Shown: one piece after another, positions 1-10,250 of the stretch | Numbering within the stretch: the stretch's first letter is position 1 | Layout: each line of letters starts with the position of its first letter | Assembly (NCBI RefSeq): GCF_003590095.1 | Contig: NC_039491.1 | Span: 434,001 to 498,000 of the forward strand | DNA: 64,000 nucleotides | Source of the DNA: Trichoplusia ni | Taxonomy: Eukaryota; Arthropoda; Insecta; Lepidoptera; Noctuidae | Direction of reading: 5' to 3' | Made by a program: the position numbers and the translations under genes | Notes under the pieces: model-generated | What the model was told of the DNA's origin: nothing | Seen by the model: only the letters and a program-made list of their open reading frames with translations | Databases searched by the model: none

Positions 1-480
1 AGCTGTTTTATTGGAATCATGAAAAAATAAATAAATATTAAATTACAATCGAATTCCTGTCCTGTAACAGGTAATTAAATCACATTAAAAATCAACACCG
101 ATTTATATATTAAAATGTATTAAAGTCCTTTTGACTATAAAGGCATTGACCTTCGTTTGCAGCAATTTATTCATTGACGAGTTAACCAGTTCCCATGTCC
201 ATGCAATTATGTTTGACCCCACCGAATCATAGCGAAAGCTCTTCGTACAGAAAACAGAACAGTAAAAGTCACGTTTAAGAAATCGTAGATACTCATCTTA
301 GAAATAACAAATCGAAAACTAAAAATAACTTCACATTCTACACCGCAAAAGCAACTTCAAAACTACTAACGTACTATAAAAACTTCTGAAGATATCTCCG
401 CGGCTCCAAATAGCTAAACGATACAGAATCATTTATAAAACTCGACCTTAAGAAAAACGTTACAAGTTGAATAAAACGTA
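1..480. other. Intergenic or intronic AT-rich DNA
   Basis: No coding potential, tRNA-like box or terminal-repeat structure was seen on either strand. The sequence is AT-rich with frequent stops in all frames. Confidence 0.5.
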
Positions 481-589
481 AAGCTAGCATGTCTTACACA
501 TTAGCGGGTGACTTCAAACCAATCAAGAGTATGCTTCGCGTTACGCGTATACGATGTTCGTAATTTATTAGCGTTTATTCTCATATAGC

Positions 590-867
590 AATCTGTAGGG
601 ATACCGTCCTATTACGCAGACTCCGTCGAGATGCCAGCTCCAGTCGGCATCGGGAGAGGGCACGCGGTGGACGCTCCCATCCGCAGCGCCACTTGCATCC
701 CGATCGTGGCGAACTCGTATCGCATCCATACAGTGTGTTAACCGAAGTTGCTGATTTGATTGCTTGATTGCGTAACCGGAATTTTGTGTGACTTTCAAAT
801 ATTTGTGCTTCGAAAATCATTTGGAAATGGATATTGAGATAACTTGAAAGTTTGAAACTTTTGAGAG
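590..867 (+). other. CpG-containing segment with canonical donor; possible non-coding 5' leader exon
   Basis: Base composition rises here: CpG dinucleotides cluster at about 600-720, unlike the flanks. The segment ends at 867 followed by GTGAGT at 868-873, a full-consensus splice donor. A seven-codon uORF (ATG at 828) lies just upstream. The LRR gene at 16.2 kb begins with a spliced leader whose upstream exon is not adjacent, so this could be that first exon, with an intron of about 15 kb. That link is inference; the segment could equally be a regulatory island or the first exon of another transcript. The minus-strand open frames across it look like by-products of the higher GC. Confidence 0.2.
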
Positions 868-873
868 GTGAGT

Positions 874-2770
874 TCCTCGTTTTTGTTTGCTAGCTAATTT
901 CGGTATCTGTCTTTAGTAATTTTATTAATTAAAACTTGTGATTTAGTGAATTAAAATTTAATCTCGCTCATCAAAGTTAGTTACCTGTTCATGAACGGTA
1001 ATGAATCCTCGAGCTGTCGTCCATTCAGTGTAGGTCGGCGAAGGCAAACTTTTCATCCGCTATTTAACAAAACTTTCTCGCAATCGATATCCGTAGACAT
1101 TAACTTTTGGGTTGATTGAATTGAAATCCCGGAATTTTACTTTTCCTTATATTAACTTAAATTGAAATACTTTCTAACTCTAACAATTTTATTGGGCGTT
1201 TTTTCCTGAACGAAATATTAATTAAGTAGAAAATCCTTCAGATTTAATTTTTATAGTCAAAGAAATTAAGTATTCTAATGTCTATGTAGATGACAGTTAT
1301 GTAGAAAATAAAAGAATATGGAAGTCTTCTGTAAAATATTCAATTGAAAATTTAAGATTAAAAATATATTTTTATTTTCTTTTCATTAGCATATAACATA
1401 AAAGGTCCCTACTTTCTGCTTCGATTGAAAACAACAACTGGGCTTGTTCCTTTGTTCCTCCTCGACAATTAACAGCTCCACAAAACGGACTAAAATAAAA
1501 CAAAAAACGGTCGCTCCACACAAAACGCTACTCCGAATATGACATAATGTACCGGTTTGCGTGTCGTGATTCCTTACAGAGCCACCGCAGTATGTCTAAA
1601 ATAAATCGTCGTAAAGTTCAAAAGTGTAAATAGCAGATGGCGGTGCGCTCTATAGGTGTACCGTGTAATGTCACTGAGGGTGTAGTTGGATGACGAGCTT
1701 TGACACCCGACACTCGTCGCGCCCGTATCTCGAGAGTGACAGATAAGTACCATTTGTTAGCCCGAAGCGGAGTGCTCTGAAACCTGTGAAAAATCTGTTT
1801 CGAGCATGCTCTCATTGAGGAAATTAATTTCTATTACTAACCAGCATTCACCGAGTTTTTTCTTTATAATTGATTTAGGTTTCATTTTCGCTTTGATCTC
1901 TATGTCGAAATAACACCAATTAGGTGTGTCGCTCTAATCCGGGGAAACGGTTTTATGTGCCATTTAGTTTTATGTCTTTTTTTGGAGCGAATACCAATTA
2001 ACCGTGGGCTGCAAACAAAAAGCGGTCAATTAGTATCACTTGAAAAATTCCCGACATTATTCCGCAGGATTCCACTTCAATGAAATTATGAGCTCTTAAA
2101 TGAAAGTATGGAGGTTGAATATCAGGGTGACATCCGTGAATTTCCAGTGAAGTCATTGACGGGGGTTCCGTACGACCCCGCACGTCAAAACAATTCATTT
2201 AACGGGCATGTCACCGCAATCTGTCGTTATTACAGCTGTTTATTATTCCACTCGAGTTACATACCCCCGCCCGAGTATTTTCGGCTGTAAGTTATTGAAG
2301 GTTCTTAGATTACAACGGGTTTAGCTGGCCGAGTGATTTGGTGGCGACATTTCTGTTGTGATACTGTTGACTTTCTATCCCTGCTTCATTCGTACTCTAC
2401 TTAAAACTAGTACTGAGTAAATACTAAACATTTTTGTAGCATATGCGGTAAAAATAAAACCAAAAATAATTAACCAGTGGTCAGAATTGTAAATGATAAC
2501 TAAACATAGTATAAATTCAACCTTAAATACCAATTTGATTAAAACATTCTGTTAAATTAAATAAAAAATCATGAATGTCAAATTAAATAAAGTGCTAGTC
2601 CAACGGTCCAGTATGAAAAAAACCTTTAATTTCTGAGTTTAACGACATTTTATCTAAGAGGAAAGATAGAGGATGCCTTTCATAGTATCTTGCTTACTAT
2701 TGTTATTTTTATAAATGTGTCAGTTAATGATTATTCTGGTTATTTCTAAATCAGTGAATTTGCCTAAGAA
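874..2770. other. Non-coding stretch, mostly AT-rich
   Basis: No supported gene. A patch at about 1500-1800 is richer in CpG than its surroundings and could be regulatory. The short frames in both directions here have no recognisable product and no paired splice sites. Confidence 0.4.
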
Positions 2771-3061
2771 TCTTTACTAATACTATAAAGGGGAAGAAAT
2801 TGTTGGTTTGCTTGATCGCGCTAATCTCTGGAACTACCGGCCCCATGTAAAACATTCTTTCATCGTTAGAAATCCCATTGACAGAGGTAGGCTATAGAAT
2901 ATAATATATAACTAACGCTATGATTAAAAGGAACAGAGAAATTATGAAATATGTTACAAAAACGGGGCGAAAATACGTGAACATTCAGACTATTAATCCG
3001 ATTTTTAAATTTCTAAGTTGTATCTTCATAGCCGCGCGTACGAAGTCGCGGCAACAGCTAG
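2771..3061 (+). mobile_element. Non-autonomous Helitron-like element (Lep1-like)
   Basis: The element begins TC (2771) after an A and ends CTAG (3058-3061) before a T. This is the A|TC...CTRR|T insertion signature of Helitrons. The 5' end resembles the common lepidopteran 'TACTAATA-TATAAA' start, and the 3' end carries the GCGACTTCG/CGAAGTCGCGG block, which is shared in either orientation with copies at 8.2, 35.2, 44.3 and 44.6 kb. At about 290 bp it has no coding capacity and would depend on a Rep/helicase supplied elsewhere. Confidence 0.7.
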
Positions 3062-3634
3062 TTTCGTATTTATAAAGCATTTCCCAACAACGCCCACATA
3101 ATCATCATTTTCTTCGTACTTCAACATTTCGTTAAATAATAACATTAAACTCTATTTCGGGTAAGCTAGAATATTAGTACAAAAAATTGAGGAAACTTTT
3201 TTACGACTGGAAATAGCAGAGACTATCAACATTTTCTACATAGACCTTTATATACATACATATTTTGTTAAGGTTTATCCTGTAGTGCCCTTAACTAGTT
3301 CGACAATAGCTGGACCTTTGAGAAGAACTCAAATGGACAAGGTCCCTTTTATCACAAATAGTAATATTATTACCGAATAGCTTTAAGTAATGTAATGTAG
3401 GCGTGATTGTGCCTTTTGTGGGATTCTGGGAAAAGAACTTGGAGCTGGTTTATATGATGTACCTATATAAATAAAAGAGTATGGACTTTGTAATGGTTTA
3501 TGTAGAGTATCTAATATGTAATTTATTATTTAATCTCAGCTAGTAATTTTGTAGTAGAATTGGTGAGGTAAATTCAAGAAATGATACAATATTTAATTTA
3601 CCCGTATGTATCTTGAAAATTTCGACTAGTTCTT

Positions 3635-3740
3635 GGATGCGTTGGTCAGTATGACTCGCAACCGCCACGTCAGCTCATGATTAAGGACTCCGGTTGAGTC
3701 CGCAACTAATCAGTCGAACCTGATAAATACACTTGAAATA
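3635..3740 (+). repeat. Interspersed repeat, 'ACTCCGGTTGAGTCCG' family, copy 1
   Basis: A block reading 'cTCATGATTAAGGACTCCGG...GTCCGCAACTA...CCTGATAAATAC' recurs, diverged, at about 25945-26020 and 53455-53560. The class is unknown: no terminal repeats or coding sequence were recognised. The match between copies was made by eye. Confidence 0.5.
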
Positions 3741-6404
3741 AAGATTTACCTTAAATTTTTGTAAATTACTCGGCGGAACAAAATCCGGAGCAAAAATATT
3801 TTCAAAGTAATGAAAATATCGGTTTGTTATTTCCATTTTAAAATCACACTTAAGAGACACTTCTTAAATGAAAATTTTTAATCTACATATTGTTGGAAAA
3901 ATACGATTACATCTATTCTACTTGACAAACAAAGCCCATTAATCTTCTTATGACACTTATTAAAAATTCTTTACAATAATGACAAAGAAAAATCATATTC
4001 TGCTTATGAATTTAAGTAATTAAATTGTTCAATATAAAATACAACTTTTTTTATTAATATCACTTCCAATTATAATGTAATTTGATACTTGAGATAAAAA
4101 ATATTGTAGACATGCGTAAAATTAATTATGGTGTATGATAAAGCATACCAATTTTGATCTTTTATAATTGTCCCACAAAATGTAGGTATATTGTAATAAA
4201 TCTAGAGTTTTTCGTGAGGCTGTCTGGCACTATAAATAAAATCTGATGCTTTAAAAAAATTTAGGCATATTCTTGATTTAAGATGAAACGAAACTTAAGT
4301 AACGCTTCAAAGTATTGATTTTCGTTTATTATGGATTGAATTGTGAATCTTTTTTGTAATAGACCTATATTAATACCTTTCCACCACAATCCCTTTATTA
4401 TAGTAGATACCAAATTTATCAATTTCGGTTGAGTTGTTTAGTCGTGGAAGTACAAGACACACATGATAAATTATAGTAGTTGTTGAATATACATATATCA
4501 AATAAGCCGCGAATCTCAAAAATAAATGAACAGACGCATAGGCAGAGAGACATAGCAAAGCATAGCTCCTCTCTCCTACTTTTTCTGTGCCCGACAATGT
4601 CCATAATGAACTGTAAAGTTGAGCAATGATCACCTGCGTAAAAATTGAATTTAACTGACAACAGTTACAATTATTAAAGTACAATTTTTGGCTCCGGTAT
4701 ATTTTAGTAGACTTCATAAATATAAAAAAAAATTAAATGTACGGATTTAATTTTTCTGAAGTTTGATGATATGTATATTGATAATACTTTCTATGTTTGT
4801 GTTCATTATAAAATCTATTATTATCTATGAAGCTATCAAAGAGTCAAAGCCTTAATCTAAAGGTGAATAAAACAAATCTACCCTAACTACATAGCTTACA
4901 AGCTCTATGTTCTGCCTATCCTCTGGGCATAACGGGTTCTATAGTACAAATACTAAACAAAAACAGTTAAACCCGTAATACCAGACCAGCTCACTAACGA
5001 ACAAATTCCCTCAACCCGGGGGAATTTTCGTGCTGCAATTGATTAGCGAGCAAGGAAGGTACAAACCATTGTTACGCTGTGCACTGTAGTAGTCACAATT
5101 AGAGGTAAATCTCTCAATTAAAAGGTCTATAGGTTGAATAAAACGTTCATTTTCAGCTTCATGCTAATATTGTATGGGAAATTTACAAACAAACACTATA
5201 GAATAGGCTATGAACATGAATGAATTTCAAAGAATAGCGTTTTAATAGATTTTTTTGATAACCAGTTGGGATCGCGTATGTTTTTCAATTTCAATATAAT
5301 GTTGACCATCTGATTTTCATTAAATATAAGTAATATACCTATATGTAGATTCATGTTTTTTTTGCATTACAGTTGGAAATCAGAACAATCTGAATAATAC
5401 AAAAACCTGCTTCATAAAACTGTTGGTGCTGTATAAGTGGTTGCATAATTGTAATGAAGAATGTCTTTACATTTAATTACGTTCACAATTTTAATTGTAT
5501 TATTGAGGTTAGGTGGAACTACTATTTGGTATTTTGTGGCATATTAATTAAAGCTTTGTGAGTACCTACATTCTTGTTAATTAATTCAGAGATTTATTTA
5601 ACATTTAAATCGATTTACATTCAAATTAATAAATTATTTGTCTGTACAATGATGATAATGTTCGTCTTTTAATAAATATATAATTTAAGAACTCCAACCG
5701 ATATCATAAAATAATACAGCTAAGGTGATGATTAGATGATAAACATAATTAAAAACATCGGCTCTTGCATAGCGATATACTGAACAAAGAAAAAACAGAA
5801 AATACTGACAAATTGAGGACCTCCTAATTTTTGAAATCTTTTGAAAAAAATAAAAAGAGACAGTTTACATTATATTATTAACAATTAAAGTATACACTCA
5901 TCGTGAACTGGTATACGACAGAGTTTGCCAACCTTCAAACTTCAAGAGAATTTAATAAGACGTAATCGAGACGAAAGCTGCCAGTGCGAAAAACAAAGAA
6001 TTGAATTTAAAAATAAACAATGTCAATTCGAATTCAATCTAAATTCAAAACAATAGCCAAGTTAAGTAAAAAGCAATGTATAATGAAACAATGTAACGTG
6101 TACTTGAGCATATTTTTATTTTTTTTGTTTACATTTTTCTTTTTGTCTCAGTTTTCGCTTGAACCTTTCCAAGTTCTTTTGTAACGGTTTGGGGTTGCCG
6201 CCAAACAGAATGTGAGCTTTTTACCGGGAAAAGGGTAACGTTGCTGTAACTCTTATTTATTTTTAGAAGCTATTAGGTTTGTTTTATGTTTATTTTTGCT
6301 GATAACGTTTATAATGGGAGTTTTAGACTTTATACAGGACAAGCAATTTAGCATTCTAGATACGAGTACACCTTGTATGCCGCTAAAATGCAAATTCCGA
6401 GGCC

Positions 6405-6512
6405 CTATTTTTAGGGTTCCTTACAGAAATGGTACAAACGGAACCTTTTTTACTAATGCTTCGCTGTCTGCCCGGCTGATTGTCTTGAGGCTGTATGAAC
6501 TATAACTTTTTC
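6405..6512 (+). repeat. Interspersed repeat, 'GGGTTCC' family, copy 1 (+)
   Basis: Starts 'TTTTTAGGGTTCCTTACAG', with the core 'ACGGAACC' and a tail 'GGCTGTATGAACTATAAC'. The same order of blocks occurs at 11368, 24270 and 45248 on this strand and reversed at 9222, 33590, 52125 and 53755. Full copies carry a tandem (GTCT)n tract followed by 'CACCAGGCTGTAT' and 'TAGACAGTTGAA'. No coding capacity; probably the remnant of a short non-autonomous element. Confidence 0.6.
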
Positions 6513-7024
6513 ATGAAATGTGACAGTAAAATCAAAATGGAGGTTACACAACGCCTGTTATAGCTATAAATAAGACGAATTTTGGTTTTTAAAGTAACTG
6601 GGTAGGTACCTATTAATAATCAATGAAAAAAAGAGTTCAAACTTGCAATTTAACGCATTGAACAAAAACATCACTTAAGTAATCAATCCAATTCCACACT
6701 TAAAAATCTCAATCACATTGACAAATTATCTTCTTACAAATGACACTTCATCAACAACCAAAACAAAGAACGCAGCAGAACGTCAAATGATCTAAGACCA
6801 CCCCTCTGGGAGTCAGAAATGATTTCGGCGTTAATTTGGGAGACAATTAATTGGCGTACATTTGCCAGTAGATTACCAGCCTTGGTCTCCAAGGGACCGG
6901 TCGTTAGTCAACGTAATCATCTTTTCATGGGACTAGTCGGTACTATTGTGACCACATGGACCCGTCATTGCAACTATTAAGAAAGATTGCAAGGACGATT
7001 TGTCTGTTCGATTCAATTCGGTGA

Positions 7025-7032
7025 CTTATTAC
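7025..7032. repeat. 8-bp target-site duplication, left copy (CTTATTAC)
   Basis: CTTATTAC abuts the left terminus of the hAT element and is repeated exactly at its right terminus (8580-8587). An 8-bp duplication is the hAT signature. Confidence 0.9.
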
Positions 7033-8579
7033 CAGGGACCGGCCGGGTACTCATTAAAAGGGTTTTTGAAGGGGTTTTTTTAAGCGCTTCAAGAAAAAAC
7101 CCTATGACATATGTTACACCTTCGAACGGATTACTGTAACCCTGTTCCGAACAGGTTACCCTTTACTACCCTGTAACACTGTAACAGGGTAACCCACTCC
7201 AACCTAAGACAATGCAATATGCACTCTTTATCATAGACATTAGTTTGAAAATAGTATAACCACGAGCGCACGTGACATCTTACCGCCCAGCGGCGCCATT
7301 GTTGCATTTACCGAGCGACTTGTAAACATGGAATAAAAATCATTGTGGATATGATCTTACAGTTTAATTTTGCTTGTCGCACTTTTCAAACGTTGTGATA
7401 TATATTTTTCGTGTCTATACTTGTAGACCAGGGTCGATAATTTTTAAAACCAAAAATAAAATAGTAGGATGAAACCCATTAGAAAAGGAGGGGAATATTA
7501 TAAAAATGAAAGGAAAAATAATTTACGGGTGATCTGAGGTCGGGAAGGGGGTGGGAGTGACGTTTGAAGAGTAAAAAACGGTTTTTATCGATTTCCGGCA
7601 AAACTAAAATTCGTATCGAAAAAAGTCAAATGGCAAAGTTCTAAAAGAAAAAGATCTAAAACTTTTGTGTTTACATTTTTTTCACATAACCTCAAAATTT
7701 ATGTGAAAAATCTAAAAAACCAAGATTATGGTTTTTTATTTTTATCTTTTACAAAAATTTATTTTTGTAACGAAATTTGGTGAAAACTTACTTTTTTGTG
7801 TCCCAAATACGCTGTAATTTATTTGATTAAAAATATTTATTTTTTCACCTTATTTTGAATTAATATAAAAAAACACTCTAATTTTCAATCGAAAATTCAC
7901 CCGTCAAATCTTCTCAGAAAATGCAAAAAATGAAAAAAAACTTGTATTCGATTTTTTTTAAAATTATTATAAATAATTTCATCTAAAAAATTTGATCTCA
8001 TTTTGTGTTCAATAGACCAATAATCGAGGAAGGTTTTAGGCTAGGTACCTATATAAAATTACGCTGCAACTAATAGGAGCGAAGATTTAATGGAAAATGT
8101 GGCAAATACGGGGAAAAATATTAATCTTCGAGGGCTTTCGTTCAAAAATTCCTAACTTATATCTTCTAACCACGCGGACGAAGTCGCGGGCAACAGCTAG
8201 TTACCTATATGACGTTTCGCGCGTAGGTAGTTTGTCCGAGAGGCGCGAGTCGCGGCGCGACGCGTCGGCGATAGAAGAAAATAAGCTGTAGTCTTAGTAA
8301 AGCAATGAGGGGCCGCTAGGGTGCAAGTATGCAGCTCAAGTTTAGTGGGTAATTCAGGGTAACACGAATAAAAGCCTTTCGTGAAGGTAACCACTTCAAA
8401 GGGTTAAGTTATTGAAGGGGTTAACCCCTTCACGTGGTTACCATAATGAAGGTGTTAACCATTTCGCTGGGTTTCGAGGATGTAACTCGAACAAAAGGTA
8501 ACACTGCGATATGAGTTACCCCGTGTACGGGTTACCCTGTCAAACGGCTTAACTCTAAAGTGGGGTTGTCCGGTCCCTG
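7033..8579. mobile_element. Non-autonomous hAT-type DNA transposon (1547 bp)
   Basis: Both ends carry the perfect 10-bp terminal inverted repeat CAGGGACCGG (7033-7042, and reversed 8570-8579), flanked by an exact 8-bp duplication CTTATTAC (7025-7032 and 8580-8587). TIRs starting CAGGG with 8-bp duplications define the hAT superfamily. Subterminal regions (about 7130-7195 and 8345-8555) are packed with GGTTACC/GGTTAAC-type motifs in both orientations, including the perfect 20-bp palindrome at 8413-8432, as expected for transposase-binding arrays. No transposase frame is present, so it needed an enzyme in trans. A Helitron-like 3' end (to 8200) lies inside, implying a later nested insertion. 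Confidence 0.9.
8041..8200 (+). mobile_element. Helitron-like 3' fragment nested in the hAT element
   Basis: Ends 'GAAGTCGCGGGCAACAGCTAG' with CTAG at 8197-8200 before a T, identical in its last block to the other Helitron ends in this window. The 5' terminus is not clear; the segment 'GCAACTAATAGGAGCGAAGAT' matches internal sequence of the 35.2 and 44.3 kb copies (reverse strand). Coding-looking frames across it are spurious. Confidence 0.6.
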
Positions 8580-8587
8580 CTTATTAC
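8580..8587. repeat. 8-bp target-site duplication, right copy (CTTATTAC)
   Basis: Exact partner of 7025-7032, immediately outside the right terminal inverted repeat. Confidence 0.9.
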
Positions 8588-8714
8588 CGTACATTATGTC
8601 TTATGGAAGACTGAAAAAAAAATATTTGTGTGATTTTGGATTTTGCATAAGCAACATATTTTATTTTTCATTTTACATAACCCTCCTTTATTCATTTATG
8701 AAAACAACAGCCCT

Positions 8715-8858
8715 CGTGGCTAAGCTGTAACTGCACTTGAGGAGGTCAGATAGGCAGTCGCTCCTTGTAAAACAATGGTACTAAGCTGAAACCGGTTAGA
8801 CTAGTAGCCGACCCCAACATTGTGAGGAAAAGGCTGGACTATGACGATGTATTCCTAA
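8715..8858 (+). repeat. Interspersed repeat, 'AGGCAGTCGCTCC' family, copy 1
   Basis: Contains 'GAGGAGGTCAGATAGGCAGTCGCTCCTTGTAAAAC...ACTAAGCTGAAACCGGTTAGACT', shared with a longer copy at 31925-32158 (same strand) and a reversed copy at about 52588-52960. This is a frequent lepidopteran repeat; its class is not established from these copies. Confidence 0.6.
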
Positions 8859-10090
8859 AGATGATTTATTTGATAGAAACCCTAGATCGTAACATCTAAA
8901 ACTAGCATCCTTTATTTGCCAGACTGTTTTCGCAACGCCTTACTGTATTCAATAAATCAATCAAAATAATCTTATTTATATTTCTGCTCGGCTATCAAAT
9001 CTTACAATAATATAAATGCTAGATTTATCTTGTTTGGATAACACAATGTTGTTTTTATTATTCTATACGTTTCTTCCCACTTCGCTTTATTTGCGGTTCC
9101 GTAGTTATATAATAATTTAAACAATTAGTAGTTGCGTTATAAGATAACATTTTAAGATTTATTTTGATTTTTTGTCATTATAGTGGTAACGTAAAGTAAT
9201 CTGCCATAATTTTTTTTTGCTGTCTAGTTATTACAGTTCATGAGATGTAGACTGGTAACATACGGATAGACATGACGACAGCGGAGCTTAAGTAACGGTC
9301 CATTTAACCTTTCGTACCTATATGAAACTCCTTAAATTAGCCTTACATAAAATAACAATACAGTATCCCCCAATAAGCATGATATTATACCATTAAAAAT
9401 AAAGAGTTAAAATTATCTATCTAAATATAGGAAGCCATTACTGGAGCCGTAAATTAAACTTTCGACATTTGTATGTCTTCTCCAACACTTTGGCTAAGGT
9501 GTTTGGCCTTCACAGTGTAAATCGATCATGACTCTCATATTCATACCAGTCTAATTATAGACCACTCACTGTTGTTTCAGTAGATAAGTTTGAGTGGTCC
9601 TAGTTTGAATTTCGAGGTTGGATATTGATTATACATCTACTAATTGTGCTCAAGGCTTCATCTGAAAAGTGACTTAATCCAGCATTTTTGGTTAATAGTC
9701 GTTCTTTTCTTTTTTTTAAGTACTTCTGCAGTATAGAATTTAGTCCTTTAATTGCGAAAAGTTACCCAAACATTTAAGTATCATTCACAAAGACGTGTGT
9801 GCAAGCTGATCTATTTCTGAGATTATCGTTTAGGAACAGAACTCATCATTGCAGAACACGAAACAATTTATTGTTTAAAAATATTGATAGTACTAATTTC
9901 ACTTTAATACGATTTTATGATGTGTATGTATAATATTTTCTCCAATTACCATACCTATTCATGAGAATAGTTAATTCGTTAAGAATCAAGGCAATAGTGC
10001 TAGCGACACAAACTTAATAACTGTGTGAAGATTTTTTGCGTTATTTAAAGAGGTGGTCACTCTATGACTTCATTCGAAGCTAATAGATTT
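8859..10090. other. Non-coding stretch with one repeat copy
   Basis: AT-rich, no gene supported. A reversed fragment of the 'GGGTTCC' family lies at about 9222-9310 ('TTCATGAGATGTAGACTGGTAACATACGG'). Confidence 0.4.
9222..9310 (-). repeat. 'GGGTTCC' family repeat, fragment (-)
   Basis: Reverse-strand fragment: 'TTCATGAGATGTAGACTGGTAACATACGG' pairs with the 'CACCAGGCTGTATCTCATGAA' block of forward copies. Truncated on both sides. Confidence 0.4.
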
Positions 10091-10097
10091 TTTTTCT

Positions 10098-10244
10098 CTA
10101 GCCTACCGTGTCCCACTGCTGGGCAAAGGCCTCCCCCAAATCCTTCCACGATTCTCTATTTTGGGCCTCATGGAACCAGCCTGCGCGGTAAGCGTTAAGG
10201 TCGTCTCGCCACCGCTTCCTAGGTCGCCCACGACGACGCCGTCC
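10098..10244 (-). pseudogene. LINE retrotransposon remnant: C-terminal end of reverse-transcriptase ORF
   Basis: On the minus strand an uninterrupted frame of nearly 50 codons ends at a TAG (10098-10100). It contains RRRRGRPRKRWRDDL followed by W-FHEAQNR-SW-DLGEAF and ends QQWDTVG. The 'RGRPRKRWRDDL ... W-LGEAF-QQWD' pattern is the characteristic C-terminus of non-LTR (RTE/CR1-like) retrotransposon polymerase proteins in insects. Only the tail survives; no polymerase motifs lie upstream, as expected for a 5'-truncated insertion. The frame is intact over the surviving part, suggesting modest age. The exact LINE clade cannot be settled from this piece. Confidence 0.75.
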
Positions 10245-10250
10245 ATCCGT

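Larger units (their letters stand above)
3062..7024. other. Intergenic or intronic DNA with scattered repeat copies
   Basis: No gene is supported. It contains one copy of the 'ACTCCGGTTGAGTCCG' repeat (about 3635-3740) and one of the 'GGGTTCC' repeat (about 6405-6512). The segment 6780-7020 is less AT-rich and matches none of the repeat families recognised here, so it is a plausible conserved non-coding element. The 115-codon minus-strand frame at 4370-4717 has no recognisable domains and no splice context. Confidence 0.4.

Noticed and set aside
4370..4717. 115-codon minus-strand protein
   Set aside because: No domain, no good start context, and AT-rich low-information sequence; chance frame.
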